DNA of 48,707 nucleotides from a virus. Under the pieces are notes generated by a model. It did no database searches. It was not told the DNA's origin and saw only the letters and a list, made by a program, of their open reading frames with translations. Within the stretch, counting starts at the first letter, position 1; the number at the start of each line of letters is the position of its first letter. Of this stretch, positions 35,087-42,376 are shown in pieces. The stretch spans positions 1 through 48,707 of IMG/VR virus record IMGVR_UViG_3300033150_000139. One strand, given 5' to 3'. The position numbers were made by a program, and so were the translations under genes.

Positions 35087-37494
35087 ATTTTTAGAGATGT
35101 TTGTTTATCTCTAGGTCGTTCCATCAAGAACCATCTTCCATTCATATCTCTACCTTCCTTCGGTTGCTTGTTTGTAATATATGTTCCGTATGAAATTAAC
35201 CATTTATAAAACCTAGTTCTACTAATAGTCATCTTTGCCTTTGGTCCATAGTCAGGATACTCTCCAATAAAATCAAAGTACAAATCTTGCATTGGAAGTT
35301 TTGTGTCTAGTATTAATCTAGTGTTCTTCTGATGACCTTCGATTAACCCACACCATTCTATGAAGTCGTGTGAAGTCGCAGCAGATAGTTGTCTAATCTT
35401 TAGGTTAACAAACTTGCTTCTCATCAACCCTGTAGACAGGTAATCCTGTAGACAGGATGTCATATAGTTATCAAACAAACACCATTCATCTTCATTCCAA
35501 TCAGCAAAGAAGTGTTTATCAAACTCATCTAGTGGTGTAAAGTTTTTGGTATAGTGCTGATGAAGTTCTACCTCCCACTTTCTACGTTCAAATGAATTAC
35601 CTGAACCCTTGATTGCGTAGTTAGTTGTGATAGCTATTTTCGGAGACTTACTAAATGGTATCTTGATTGCATCCTTGTTCTTCTTCTCTAATGTTAATCC
35701 TTCAGTTACTACACTAAACAATCTTTCAAAATCAAAGTGCTTCTTCACATCATCAAAACAAAGTATCTGTGTATCTGCTGATACTAATTGATATGGAAAT
35801 GATTTCTCAAAAGCAAAAGCTTTACCATCTATGACCACTAACTTTTTCATTTGACTAAGTGCATTCATAAACAAACCTTTACCTGTTCCACCTTCGGGAT
35901 TGTCTGAAATAATCTCATCATTAAGAATGATTGCCGGGCAGTATGATAAATTTTTATATCCGTGCATCATAAACCCAATCGTACTTTCCATTGTCTTGAC
36001 TCTATCTTCTTCGTTACCACAAATGTTTCCAATGAAGACTGAGTAATCACATTGATGGTCATCACAGATTTTAAATTTTCTTGGGATGATATGGTCAGAC
36101 CAAACGTAACCACCTAAGTCTAGGTAGTCTATTGGTTCAATTAAATCCTTTGTGATTTTAACTGCACAGTTTTGGTAGTACAAGTATGCTGAATCTTTTG
36201 TATCAGCAATAAAGTAAATGTCTATTGTACTTAGTAGAGTTAAAAATTCTTCTCTAAAGAATCTTACTTGGTCAGCGAAGTAATTGTAAACACTTAAATC
36301 ATCTATGTCTTGTAGGTAATTTAATACAAAGTCTTTGATTTCTTTTTCAGACGTATGGTCAATCAAGTTGTTTGTTACTTTAACGAAGACATAGTTCTTG
36401 CTTCCTTCAGGGCAATACTTAAAAAACCCATTGTCTTCTAGGAACTTTTTAAAAGAGAAGTGTACAATTTTAATTACACCCTTATCACTCTTTTCCCAAA
36501 ATGTTTTTTTTGCTTGTTCCCTTTCTATTTTATTTACCACTCCATCAATAGCTTCCCCATCCATCCCTGCCTCACTCAGTTGGTTTCGTATTTCTTTTTT
36601 TGAAATACCTCTACGCAATTTGTCTTTGATGCTTTGAAGTTTTTCTTCATCCTCATAATACTTTGTTCCAAACTTTGTGGTATTAACGTATGCTGAATCA
36701 ATCGTTCTATTAATCTCTGCTTGTGTGAAGTCGGAAGTTGCGTAACGATTAAGTATATATCCTGCTAATGATTTGTTTATACCATAATCATTAAATGCCA
36801 TAGCTAGTACATAGCAATTTTGATTACGTTGTCCTTCTATCATAGGATACTTTTTCTCCCACCACTTAACTAAAATTTCAACAATCTTATTCTCATCAGA
36901 GATTGGTATTGTTGGAGGGTCATTGTATTTGTCAACCTCTTTGTATTCAGGTTCAGCTATTGTATCCCAAAGCTGAGAGTTTTTATTTATAAAGATTAGT
37001 GGGTCGTAAGATTCGTAGCATACTCTACTTACATTCTTGCACATCTTATCGAAGTATGGAGAGTCGTAGTATTTCTGTAAGGAGTTGAAATAATTTATAT
37101 GGTTATCTGAATTAGCAGGTATCTTAACTAAGACTTTAAGTCCATTACCTGAAGGAGATATAAATACACTGTATGTGTATTGGTCTTTAGTTAGATTCTC
37201 TTTGTGTTCAAGTAAGAGTTTCTTTTTCTCATACCCATCAAAGTCCAAGCAAATAAAACCTGAATGTTCTTTAAGTGCGTTGTCATTTCTTTTATTAAAC
37301 ACACCTGAAAAACAAATAGCAGGTAACCTTTTCTTAAGTTCGTTTCGTTCTGCCTTGTCCTTTGTAGTCCTGATAGATTTAACTAGGTTCTTAGTTGCTC
37401 CATCCTTTATTCTCTCTAGTACAACACCTATCTCTCTATGAAATGGTGTCTCTGTTTCTTTAATGTTCTTGAAGATTGTGACCTTTTCTGTCAT
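35083..37494 (-). CDS. Primase-helicase (AEP-type primase with SF3-like helicase)
   Basis: An 803-residue fusion. The N-terminal part has the archaeo-eukaryotic primase-like pattern of the BT4734/VirE-N group: a catalytic LDFD at 83-86 and SPSGNGLKVLVKIP further on. A linker with small helical domains follows. From about residue 510 on comes a superfamily 3-type ATPase: Walker A PEGGTGKGLF, Walker B QILCFDDV and sensor KIAITTNYAIKGSGNSFERR, whose arginines suit the finger position. Such proteins make primers and unwind the fork. It is the first gene of the operon that continues into the SF2 helicase. With no polymerase gene in view, it probably recruits the host polymerase. Confidence 0.85.
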   Translation of the reverse strand: MTEKVTIFKNIKETETPFHREIGVVLERIKDGATKNLVKSIRTTKDKAERNELKKRLPAICFSGVFNKRNDNALKEHSGFICLDFDGYEKKKLLLEHKENLTKDQYTYSVFISPSGNGLKVLVKIPANSDNHINYFNSLQKYYDSPYFDKMCKNVSRVCYESYDPLIFINKNSQLWDTIAEPEYKEVDKYNDPPTIPISDENKIVEILVKWWEKKYPMIEGQRNQNCYVLAMAFNDYGINKSLAGYILNRYATSDFTQAEINRTIDSAYVNTTKFGTKYYEDEEKLQSIKDKLRRGISKKEIRNQLSEAGMDGEAIDGVVNKIEREQAKKTFWEKSDKGVIKIVHFSFKKFLEDNGFFKYCPEGSKNYVFVKVTNNLIDHTSEKEIKDFVLNYLQDIDDLSVYNYFADQVRFFREEFLTLLSTIDIYFIADTKDSAYLYYQNCAVKITKDLIEPIDYLDLGGYVWSDHIIPRKFKICDDHQCDYSVFIGNICGNEEDRVKTMESTIGFMMHGYKNLSYCPAIILNDEIISDNPEGGTGKGLFMNALSQMKKLVVIDGKAFAFEKSFPYQLVSADTQILCFDDVKKHFDFERLFSVVTEGLTLEKKNKDAIKIPFSKSPKIAITTNYAIKGSGNSFERRKWEVELHQHYTKNFTPLDEFDKHFFADWNEDEWCLFDNYMTSCLQDYLSTGLMRSKFVNLKIRQLSAATSHDFIEWCGLIEGHQKNTRLILDTKLPMQDLYFDFIGEYPDYGPKAKMTISRTRFYKWLISYGTYITNKQPKEGRDMNGRWFLMERPRDKQTSLKI

Positions 37495-37498
37495 TGTT

Positions 37499-37568
37499 AT
37501 GTTGATTTTATGTTGATTTGATTTTTGTAACTCATTGATAATCAGTACTTATGTTGATTATGTTGATT
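37499..37568. repeat. Iteron-like repeats ATGTTGATT (4 copies)
   Basis: ATGTTGATT occurs at 37499-37507, 37510-37518, 37551-37559 and 37560-37568. Two further exact copies are in the noncoding region near 48.2 kb. Paired, closely spaced copies suggest a protein-binding array for an initiator or regulator. Confidence 0.6.
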
Positions 37569-37660
37569 TTTTCTCTTAAATGTAAAGAAAAGAAAAATAT
37601 ATTATATAAAAAAATTAAAGTGTTAGAAAGATTTATTTTATCATTCCAACATTTTGGCAT

Positions 37661-37686
37661 AAAAAAGAGGGGGTCAATCCCCCTCT
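37661..37686 (-). terminator. Rho-independent terminator of the recombination operon
   Basis: On the minus strand AGAGGGGG, loop ATTGA, CCCCCTCT, followed by six T residues. It lies 36 bases after the stop of the SSB-like gene. This hairpin is much more GC-rich than the surroundings. Confidence 0.9.
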
Positions 37687-37706
37687 CTTTCACACACAAA
37701 CAATCA

Positions 37707-37722
37707 GTGTCTTTGAAGACAC
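37707..37722. repeat. 16-bp palindrome copy (after the SSB-like gene)
   Basis: Exact copy, GTGTCTTCAAAGACAC on the transcribed (minus-sense) strand. It shares one base with the SSB stop codon and precedes the terminator by about 20 bases. Confidence 0.9.
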
Positions 37723-37994
37723 TAGAAAGGTAGGTCATCCCCACCTGAAGTATCAGCTACTGCTTGAGCAGGTGCTTCTGCTTTTGGCTTTGCTTCCCAA
37801 GTATCTAACTCGCAATAGTAGTTGCCTCCTTTTGCTTGTTTAATATCTAGGTTTACCCAACCATTCTTTGCAAACTTTTTTAAGAATGCAATTGCTTCAT
37901 CCACTTTAATGGACTGCTTACCCACCACGAAATCGGGTGCGTTGTCGTTCCTCTTAAAAGAGAAACCATCAGCAAAGATTTTTTCTTCTGCCAT
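37722..37994 (-). CDS. SSB-like single-stranded DNA-binding protein
   Basis: A 90-residue protein with a folded N-terminal 70 residues (FSFKRNDNAPDFVVGKQSIK, GWVNLDIKQAKGGNYYCELD) and a disordered tail ending GGDDLPF. The acidic tip closely resembles the DDIPF-type tip by which bacterial SSB recruits repair and replication proteins, and the strand pattern ('gWvnldi.....G.yy.el') suits an OB-fold. It is next to a RecE-like nuclease and an annealing protein, the usual partners. Short for an SSB, so it may be a reduced OB-fold. It is the last gene before a strong terminator. Confidence 0.62.
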   Translation of the reverse strand: MAEEKIFADGFSFKRNDNAPDFVVGKQSIKVDEAIAFLKKFAKNGWVNLDIKQAKGGNYYCELDTWEAKPKAEAPAQAVADTSGGDDLPF

Positions 37995-37995
37995 A

Positions 37996-38136
37996 TTACT
38001 TGATTTTAATTTGTTGCTCCAATTTATTAATTAAGTCTGAGATTAGGAAATCCTTTTCTCTGCGTGTGCTACAATTCATTGGAACTTGAAACCATAACAC
38101 ATCACGTTTTTTTATTTTAAAGAGTTTCTTCCACAT
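37996..38136 (-). CDS. Very small basic protein between exonuclease and SSB genes
   Basis: A 46-residue protein starting MWKKLFKIKKRDVLWFQVP and ending in a helix (FLISDLINKLEQQIKIK). The ATG lies inside the end of the exonuclease gene (20-base overlap) and the stop is one base before the SSB start, so it fills the gap exactly in the TAATATG pattern seen elsewhere on this strand. It is below the usual length limit of gene finders. Function unknown. Confidence 0.5.
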   Translation of the reverse strand: MWKKLFKIKKRDVLWFQVPMNCSTRREKDFLISDLINKLEQQIKIK

Positions 38137-38839
38137 AATATTCGTTTATATCAAACTGTGGATTCTCTCCGAAAAATTTTCTATGTACCTCAATCGCTTG
38201 TATAACTTTTTGTTCTCCACGTTCTACAAACTCTTGTGATGGTCTAAAGATACCTAGTTGTTTAGTTGTCTTGTCAACCACATAGAATACTAATGGCTTA
38301 CCAAATAGTTGTTGGTATATATAACATTGACTATCATAGTTATACTTTCGTGCTGACCATTTAAAATCTGAAATTGAACTTGTCGTTTTCAAATCAATAA
38401 GTTTATCAGTACAAACAATATCTGCTTTACCTTTCCACTTCATACCCTTGATGTCAGCAATTGCAGGAACTTCATACTCATTACCTGCCTGACGAATGCC
38501 TTCAAAGAATGGTAGGTTTTCCATCATTGCCTGAACACAATCACGAATTTCCTGACCTTCCTTCTCCAACATTACAATACCATTGGTAGCTTGTTCTTTG
38601 TATGCCTTCGTGTTTCTCGATGACACATCAATAAACTTTGTTACCTCTGCCTTTTCAGGTTCAAGTATTAGTTGATGAAAGTATCTTCCTTTATGAAAGT
38701 TTACATTGTCTTCTTGTGGTAACCCAAACTCTTTAGGATTCTTAAGTAGTGTGCCGATGTCTGAATTAGATAAGAACTGCTTACCGAACTCCCCATAGTA
38801 TTGGGTGTCATCTTTTAGTTTTTCAATTACCTCTTTCAT
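38117..38839 (-). CDS. RecE/Exo8-like PD-(D/E)XK exonuclease
   Basis: A 240-residue nuclease of the phage recombination type. The core is WKGKADIVCTDKLIDLKTTSS, with D in GKAD and D-x-K in IDLKTT, then ARKYNYDSQCYIYQQLFG, where the YDxQ motif is characteristic of RecE/Exo8-like proteins. An N-terminal FLSNSDIGTLLKNPKEF segment and FHKGRYFHQLILEP also match. The enzyme chews one strand to make single-stranded DNA for the annealing protein encoded just upstream (four-base overlap). Confidence 0.8.
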   Translation of the reverse strand: MKEVIEKLKDDTQYYGEFGKQFLSNSDIGTLLKNPKEFGLPQEDNVNFHKGRYFHQLILEPEKAEVTKFIDVSSRNTKAYKEQATNGIVMLEKEGQEIRDCVQAMMENLPFFEGIRQAGNEYEVPAIADIKGMKWKGKADIVCTDKLIDLKTTSSISDFKWSARKYNYDSQCYIYQQLFGKPLVFYVVDKTTKQLGIFRPSQEFVERGEQKVIQAIEVHRKFFGENPQFDINEYYVEETL

Positions 38840-39486
38840 TTGATTAGGTTTTTGATTTCGTTCTTAACTCCTGCACTCAATGTGTACTTAGTACCAATCT
38901 TGTCACATAGTTTTTTGTAACCAAGTGATTTGTTTGCTACACAAAAGTTAGCCATAGCTTCCCACTTCTCATCGCCAACCTCTAGCTTTGGTTTACCACT
39001 AGCCGTTGGTGTCTTTGAAGACACAACCTTTTCCTCTGCTTCTTCCATTGGCATATCTTCTCCTGCATAGATATAAATACCTAACCCGAACATAGCCAAG
39101 TTCTTAGTCAAACATCTCATAATAGTTTTGTTGATGTCTGTTGTAGTGGCTTGTGCTACTTCCTTTTCTCCATACCTAGTTGTGTAACTGTACTTGTGCT
39201 TCTTCATTGATTGGTTCTTGCTATCCATAACGGGTAACCACATCCCTAAAGTTTCTCCCTCAATTGTAACTTGTGTGTGACACATAAAACCTAATGCATC
39301 ATCATAAGTTGTTTCAAGGATTTCGTACTTAGCATCAGGACAATGCTTCTTTGTTTCTGCCCAAGCGTATGCCCAAGACAAATACGTTAGACCGTTCTTC
39401 TTCTCAACGTGCTTATTTACGTTGACCGAAGATAGCTTCTCAAATGTTGTCAGCTTCTTCTTCGTTGTTGTTGACTTTGTTGCCAT
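38836..39486 (-). CDS. Single-strand annealing protein (DUF1071/Sak-like)
   Basis: A 216-residue protein. NGLTYLSWAYAWAETKKHCP, followed by a beta-rich middle and NKTIMRCLTKNLAMFGLGIYIYAGEDMP, is the pattern I know for DUF1071 phage annealing proteins, a Rad52-like group. They coat single strands and promote annealing without ATP. The order annealing protein, exonuclease, SSB is a classic phage recombination module. The linker after the domain carries VVSSKT, encoded by a 16-bp palindrome copy (39009-39024), before a short C-terminal helical domain. Confidence 0.75.
   Translation of the reverse strand: MATKSTTTKKKLTTFEKLSSVNVNKHVEKKNGLTYLSWAYAWAETKKHCPDAKYEILETTYDDALGFMCHTQVTIEGETLGMWLPVMDSKNQSMKKHKYSYTTRYGEKEVAQATTTDINKTIMRCLTKNLAMFGLGIYIYAGEDMPMEEAEEKVVSSKTPTASGKPKLEVGDEKWEAMANFCVANKSLGYKKLCDKIGTKYTLSAGVKNEIKNLIK
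39009..39024. repeat. 16-bp palindrome copy in the annealing protein gene
   Basis: Exact copy in sense orientation, read in frame as VSSKT in the linker after the annealing domain. Flanks GTT and C-AAC add three more pairs with one bulge. Confidence 0.9.
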
Positions 39487-39889
39487 AATTTAATTGATTT
39501 AATTTAAAATTGATTTCACTATACTTAGCCAAGATTCTTTCTCGACTAGCTTTTAATTGTAGTATCTGCTTCTCAGACTTTTTATCATTGATAAACTGTT
39601 TGATTCGTTGCTCAATGATGTCAAGCTTTGAACGATAGTTAGACAAAGATAAGACAAAAACTCCATACCTCCAACCTTTTTCTAAAAAATTATTTAGTTG
39701 TTCGGGTGTCAGGTGAGAATAATAATCACCTCCTCTTGCAGTATTTAGAATTTGTATGTCTCCATTAAGATGGTCTTTAATAATCTTAGTACCATAGACC
39801 ATTCGAGAGTCATATCCATCTCCATCTAGAGCCAACGCATAATCATCTTGCAATGCTTGTGCGTATATATCTTTTAAACTATACTTCAT
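39440..39889 (-). CDS. Hypothetical protein with C-terminal coiled coil
   Basis: A 149-residue protein. The first half looks globular (ALALDGDGYDSRMVYGTKII, then HLTPEQLNNFLEKGWRYGVFVLSLSNY). The second half is a long charged helix (IEQRIKQFINDKKSEKQILQLKASRERI). It overlaps the annealing protein by 47 bases and the DnaA-like gene by 11. No family recognised. Its place in the recombination operon suggests a DNA metabolism role. Confidence 0.55.
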   Translation of the reverse strand: MKYSLKDIYAQALQDDYALALDGDGYDSRMVYGTKIIKDHLNGDIQILNTARGGDYYSHLTPEQLNNFLEKGWRYGVFVLSLSNYRSKLDIIEQRIKQFINDKKSEKQILQLKASRERILAKYSEINFKLNQLNYGNKVNNNEEEADNI

Positions 39890-40154
39890 CTACTACTTCG
39901 TTGATTGCATTAACATAATCAACATCACTTTCTAGTTTACTTTTTACTTGTGCTATTCCGTGATGGATTGATGAATGATTAATTACATATCCATTCTCTG
40001 CCATATACTCTTGTATATACACCAACCTCATTGGTCTTTGATGGCAAAGAAAATATAGCAGATGCCTAGCATCTACTACATCTCTGCGTTTTGTTTTAGT
40101 AAACAAAGTCTCCCTATCTATTCCAAATAGAAAGCAAACTCTGTCCACATACAT
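39879..40154 (-). CDS. DnaA domain IV-like DNA-binding protein
   Basis: A 91-residue protein that is almost only a DnaA C-terminal domain: FGIDRETLFTKTKRRDVVDARHLLYFLCHQ (basic loop and helix), then MRLVYIQEYMAENGYVINHSSIHHGIAQVKSKL, where NHSSIHHGI takes the place of the (R)DHSTVLHA signature. It lacks an ATPase domain. The ATG at 40154 follows the upstream stop by one base (TAATATG). The open frame further up is overlap. It could bind DnaA boxes of the host or phage and control initiation. A second such protein is encoded at 32159-32701. Confidence 0.75.
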   Translation of the reverse strand: MYVDRVCFLFGIDRETLFTKTKRRDVVDARHLLYFLCHQRPMRLVYIQEYMAENGYVINHSSIHHGIAQVKSKLESDVDYVNAINEVVDEV

Positions 40155-40155
40155 A

Positions 40156-40362
40156 TTAAAAATTTTTGTCTTCACTTGATTCTGATTTTTTAATCTCCTT
40201 GACTCCGAAGATTTCTCCCCACGATTCAAAGATTTCGTTTAACACTTTGCGTTGTCGGTCATTGACCTCACGCACTCGCTGAAAATACTCCTCATCCAAC
40301 CACTCATCTTGGATTGCACGAGACTCTTGTTCCTCTTGGAACACTTGTTTCATTTTTGACAT
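40156..40362 (-). CDS. Small acidic, helical protein, first gene of the recombination operon
   Basis: A 68-residue, charged, helix-forming protein (QEEQESRAIQDEWLDEEYFQ, RQRKVLNEIFESWGEIFG). It has its own promoter about 35 bases upstream and an AATCAAATCAAA leader. It is followed after one base by the DnaA-like gene. No family recognised. An operon-leading position often marks early regulators, but that is only context. Confidence 0.55.
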   Translation of the reverse strand: MSKMKQVFQEEQESRAIQDEWLDEEYFQRVREVNDRQRKVLNEIFESWGEIFGVKEIKKSESSEDKNF

Positions 40363-40396
40363 TTTGATTTGATTTTGATTTATAAATATTAGACTG

Positions 40397-40428
40397 CTAA
40401 GATAAGAAACTTTTATTTCTTTTCCAAA
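40397..40428 (-). promoter_or_regulatory. Early promoter (TTTG-N20-TATCTTAG)
   Basis: Minus-strand TTTG (40428-40425), a 20-base spacer and TATCTTAG (40404-40397), 34 bases before the ATG at 40362. Spacing equals that of two other early-strand promoters. Confidence 0.7.
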
Positions 40429-40434
40429 TTTCGT

Positions 40435-40728
40435 CTAACTTTTTTGTTGTGTCTTTGAAGACACTTCTTCTTTCTTGCACTGCACTCGATACAGAATTAG
40501 ATAACCAATCAAGTCGAGCAGGGTGTCTTCTGTTTTATCATTGATACCCACAGTTTTTATCCTGCTTAACTTGTCATCTATCCTTGCAAGTATTCCTTCC
40601 TTTGCTGAAAGTTTGCTGAAGATTTTTGGTGGCTGATTAGCAGTGTCGCCATAAGCTTTGTTCTTTTCAAGCAGTAGCATAACTACTTCTCTGCCAACTT
40701 CTTTAATAAGTTCTTCCGTCTTCGCCAT
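40435..40728 (-). CDS. MazG-like / DUF1599 (Nmad1-type) protein
   Basis: A 97-residue helical protein with the pattern KNKAYGDTANQP, then ILARIDDKLSRIKT and KTEDTLLDLIGYLIL, as in DUF1599 and other MazG-like four-helix proteins. The acidic residues in 'D..DtllDL..Y' would bind a metal. Such proteins hydrolyse or bind nucleotides, and DUF1599 is often found with nucleotide or base modification genes. No other modification gene is visible here, so a role in nucleotide pool control is as likely. The last residues (EEVSSKTQQKS) include a palindrome-encoded VSSKT. Confidence 0.62.
   Translation of the reverse strand: MAKTEELIKEVGREVVMLLLEKNKAYGDTANQPPKIFSKLSAKEGILARIDDKLSRIKTVGINDKTEDTLLDLIGYLILYRVQCKKEEVSSKTQQKS
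40449..40464. repeat. 16-bp palindrome copy near the end of the MazG-like gene
   Basis: Exact copy in sense orientation, read as VSSKT in the unstructured C-terminal tail, five codons before the stop. Confidence 0.9.
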
Positions 40729-40960
40729 AGAATAATTTGTAAATGTATTTCTCTACATTGACAAGAACCTTAGACCTCTTGCCTTGACCTTTACCTGATG
40801 GTCGGTATAAAAATTTACCATCACTCAGCATCTCAATGTAATGGTTGTGAGCATAAATAATTACATCTGTTGTTAAATGATGTAGGTTTTCTACGTTCTC
40901 TACTCCTTTTACATCTTGAATCTGACCTGAATTTTGAAATGATTTGAAATTGATTGTCAT
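40703..40960 (-). CDS. Small hypothetical protein
   Basis: An 85-residue protein. The start at 40960 is chosen because the upstream stop is four bases away, as in the usual TAATATTATG layout, and the frame above that is overlap. It contains NLHHLTTDVIIYAHNHYIEML, then a Gly/Lys/Arg loop (RPSGKGQGKRSK) and a final strand. This may be a small nucleic acid-binding protein, judged by the basic loop only. It overlaps the MazG-like gene by 26 bases. Confidence 0.55.
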   Translation of the reverse strand: MTINFKSFQNSGQIQDVKGVENVENLHHLTTDVIIYAHNHYIEMLSDGKFLYRPSGKGQGKRSKVLVNVEKYIYKLFYGEDGRTY

Positions 40961-40964
40961 AATA

Positions 40965-41345
40965 TTAATAAGATTTATCAAAGATTATATCACACATAGC
41001 TTTCTCTACGGTGTCTAGTTTCTTTGCAGTTTTTTGTTTGTCTTCGTTAGTCCAATAGTACTTGTACTCTTTCTTCTCTTTGTTAGGTTGTAACTTCTGA
41101 ATGTAGTTAAGTCCTAAGTAAAGATAGACCTGAACACAATCATCTTCGATACTAGGTGGATTACCCCACAACTCTAGAAACTCTGATGGCTTGTAGGTTT
41201 TCTTGGTCAACTTAAATTCCTTATGACCATACTTACCCGTATCAATTGCTTGTTGTACTTTTTGGATTACTTTTTTATCTCCTCCGTCTAGCTTTAGATT
41301 TAGGAGATGCTCACGCTGAAGGTGAATCATATTTTTATTACCCAT
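40965..41345 (-). CDS. Hypothetical protein
   Basis: A 126-residue, lysine-rich protein (KKVIQKVQQAIDTGKYGHKE, LTKKTYKPSEFLELWGNP) with a helical C-terminal segment. The start is MGNKNMIHLQ. The second Met, five residues later, is an alternative. There is no transmembrane segment. It is second in an operon of small genes. No family recognised. Confidence 0.55.
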   Translation of the reverse strand: MGNKNMIHLQREHLLNLKLDGGDKKVIQKVQQAIDTGKYGHKEFKLTKKTYKPSEFLELWGNPPSIEDDCVQVYLYLGLNYIQKLQPNKEKKEYKYYWTNEDKQKTAKKLDTVEKAMCDIIFDKSY

Positions 41346-41352
41346 AATAAAA

Positions 41353-41595
41353 TTAATTTAGTTCACTGACTCCACATTCAATAACATCACCCACGATTTG
41401 ATGTCCATAGATTTCAGTGGCTTGTTTGTTTGGTGGGAGGTTCATAAGCAGTCCTTCTTCATTAACGATTAGTAGCTTGTCGCCTTTCATATAGACAAAC
41501 TCTACATATCCCTGAACCAAGTCCTGCATTTTTTTTAAGGATGAGATGTCTACATTTGGTAACACCTCTCCACTTGCTTTAATTAATCTTGCCAT
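41353..41595 (-). CDS. DUF3846-like small protein
   Basis: An 80-residue protein with the segment LVQGYVEFVYMKGDKLLIVNEEGLLMNLPPN, then ATEIYGHQIVGDVIECG. The chain NEEGLLMNLPPNxxAT...IVGDV is characteristic of DUF3846 proteins, common in phages and plasmids. Their function is unknown. Leader AAATCAAATCAAATG and a promoter with TTTG-N20-TACTTTAG precede the gene, so it begins a transcription unit. Confidence 0.7.
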   Translation of the reverse strand: MARLIKASGEVLPNVDISSLKKMQDLVQGYVEFVYMKGDKLLIVNEEGLLMNLPPNKQATEIYGHQIVGDVIECGVSELN

Positions 41596-41616
41596 TTGAT
41601 TTGATTTTTATTTGTA

Positions 41617-41648
41617 CTAAAGTACGAATTTATTTAGACTTAAGCAAA
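41617..41648 (-). promoter_or_regulatory. Early promoter (TTTG-N20-TACTTTAG)
   Basis: Minus-strand TTTG (41648-41645), 20-base spacer, TACTTTAG (41624-41617). It overlaps the end of the preceding gene and is 21 bases before the ATG at 41595. The -7 element sits in a short palindrome, GTACTTTAGTAC. Confidence 0.65.
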
Positions 41649-41953
41649 TTTATATCTGCCATTTTTACATACCAATATCCATCCTTGAGAATTTTATCTG
41701 TATCTTTCCAAGTTTGTTTTGGTTTGTACTTGTCTGGTAAGTGTCCAACCTCGATACAAATCCTGCTACCTCTTGCGATAGCAGGTTTGATTAGTTCAGG
41801 GTCTTCGATTAAACTATCCCTTCCTTCTTCTGTAACTTCATAAAGTTCGTGTGTTGCAAAAAGTTCGTCTGCATAATTAAATGCATTCAGTCTTGCATTG
41901 CATTTGTTTGTCACATCTAGCCAAACAAAATGGTCTTCTGTTATATGTATCAT
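41630..41953 (-). CDS. Hypothetical protein
   Basis: A 107-residue protein with HITEDHFVWLDVTNKCNARL, EELYEVTEEGRDSLIEDP-type segments and PDKYKPKQTWKDTDKILKDGYWYVKM at the end. It is globular by composition. It overlaps the upstream gene by four bases. I do not recognise a family or motif. Confidence 0.55.
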   Translation of the reverse strand: MIHITEDHFVWLDVTNKCNARLNAFNYADELFATHELYEVTEEGRDSLIEDPELIKPAIARGSRICIEVGHLPDKYKPKQTWKDTDKILKDGYWYVKMADINLLKSK

Positions 41954-42351
41954 TGGTCTGAGATTTTAGGTGCGAACATTCCACAAGCTACTTCATCTAT
42001 AGTTCCAAATGTCATCTCGGTTAACCATTCGCTTGTCATCACTTTGTCTAGTAACTCTTGTGCATCTTCTGATTCGCAGTCATAAGTCTGCATCACATCA
42101 TCAACGTGCCACAAGTTCTGAGTGTACCAACCTCTTAGTTCTAACTCTTGTCTCAAGTCTTCGCTTGATACTTCTTTAAGAGATGGAATAATTCTTTCGG
42201 GAAAAACCCTAATGATTTCTCCTTTAGAATTTTGTATCTCTACAAAGGTGGTTTCGTTTTCAAACCACCATTGATTAAATGTCATTGGACTCTCTATCTT
42301 CTCGATAGTTTCTTTGTCCAATCCCTCTGTACTAATTACTTCTACTTTCAT
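41950..42351 (-). CDS. Hypothetical acidic protein
   Basis: A 133-residue protein starting MKVEVISTEG. The frame above the ATG overlaps the previous gene and is left out. The C-terminal 70 residues (LRQELELRGWYTQNLWHVDD, ESEDAQELLDKVMTSEWLTE) are helical and look like a small domain seen in other phage proteins, though I cannot name it. The leader has AATCAATCAAAT. It lies in the unit that starts with the amidotransferase-cyclotransferase fusion gene. Confidence 0.55.
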   Translation of the reverse strand: MKVEVISTEGLDKETIEKIESPMTFNQWWFENETTFVEIQNSKGEIIRVFPERIIPSLKEVSSEDLRQELELRGWYTQNLWHVDDVMQTYDCESEDAQELLDKVMTSEWLTEMTFGTIDEVACGMFAPKISDQ

Positions 42352-42376
42352 TTTATTTTTATTTGATTGATTAATA

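Larger units (their letters stand above)
37495..37721 (-). other. AT-rich intergenic region with ATGTTGATT repeats and terminator
   Basis: No gene fits here. The region has four copies of ATGTTGATT on the plus strand (37499, 37510, 37551, 37560), a very AT-rich middle, one minus-strand terminator (37661-37686) and a 16-bp palindrome. The repeats read AATCAACAT upstream of the primase-helicase start. A TAnnTTTG promoter is not obvious. Confidence 0.6.

Noticed and set aside
36892-36899. CTGATGAG (minus strand), possible second hammerhead core
   Set aside because: It lies in the primase-helicase coding sequence, and no stem II, GAAA core or matching stem III can be formed around it.
37532-37744. 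Open frames on both strands in the AT-rich region near 37.6 kb
   Set aside because: They cross the terminator hairpin and the repeats, have biased AT-rich composition and no neighbours in frame.
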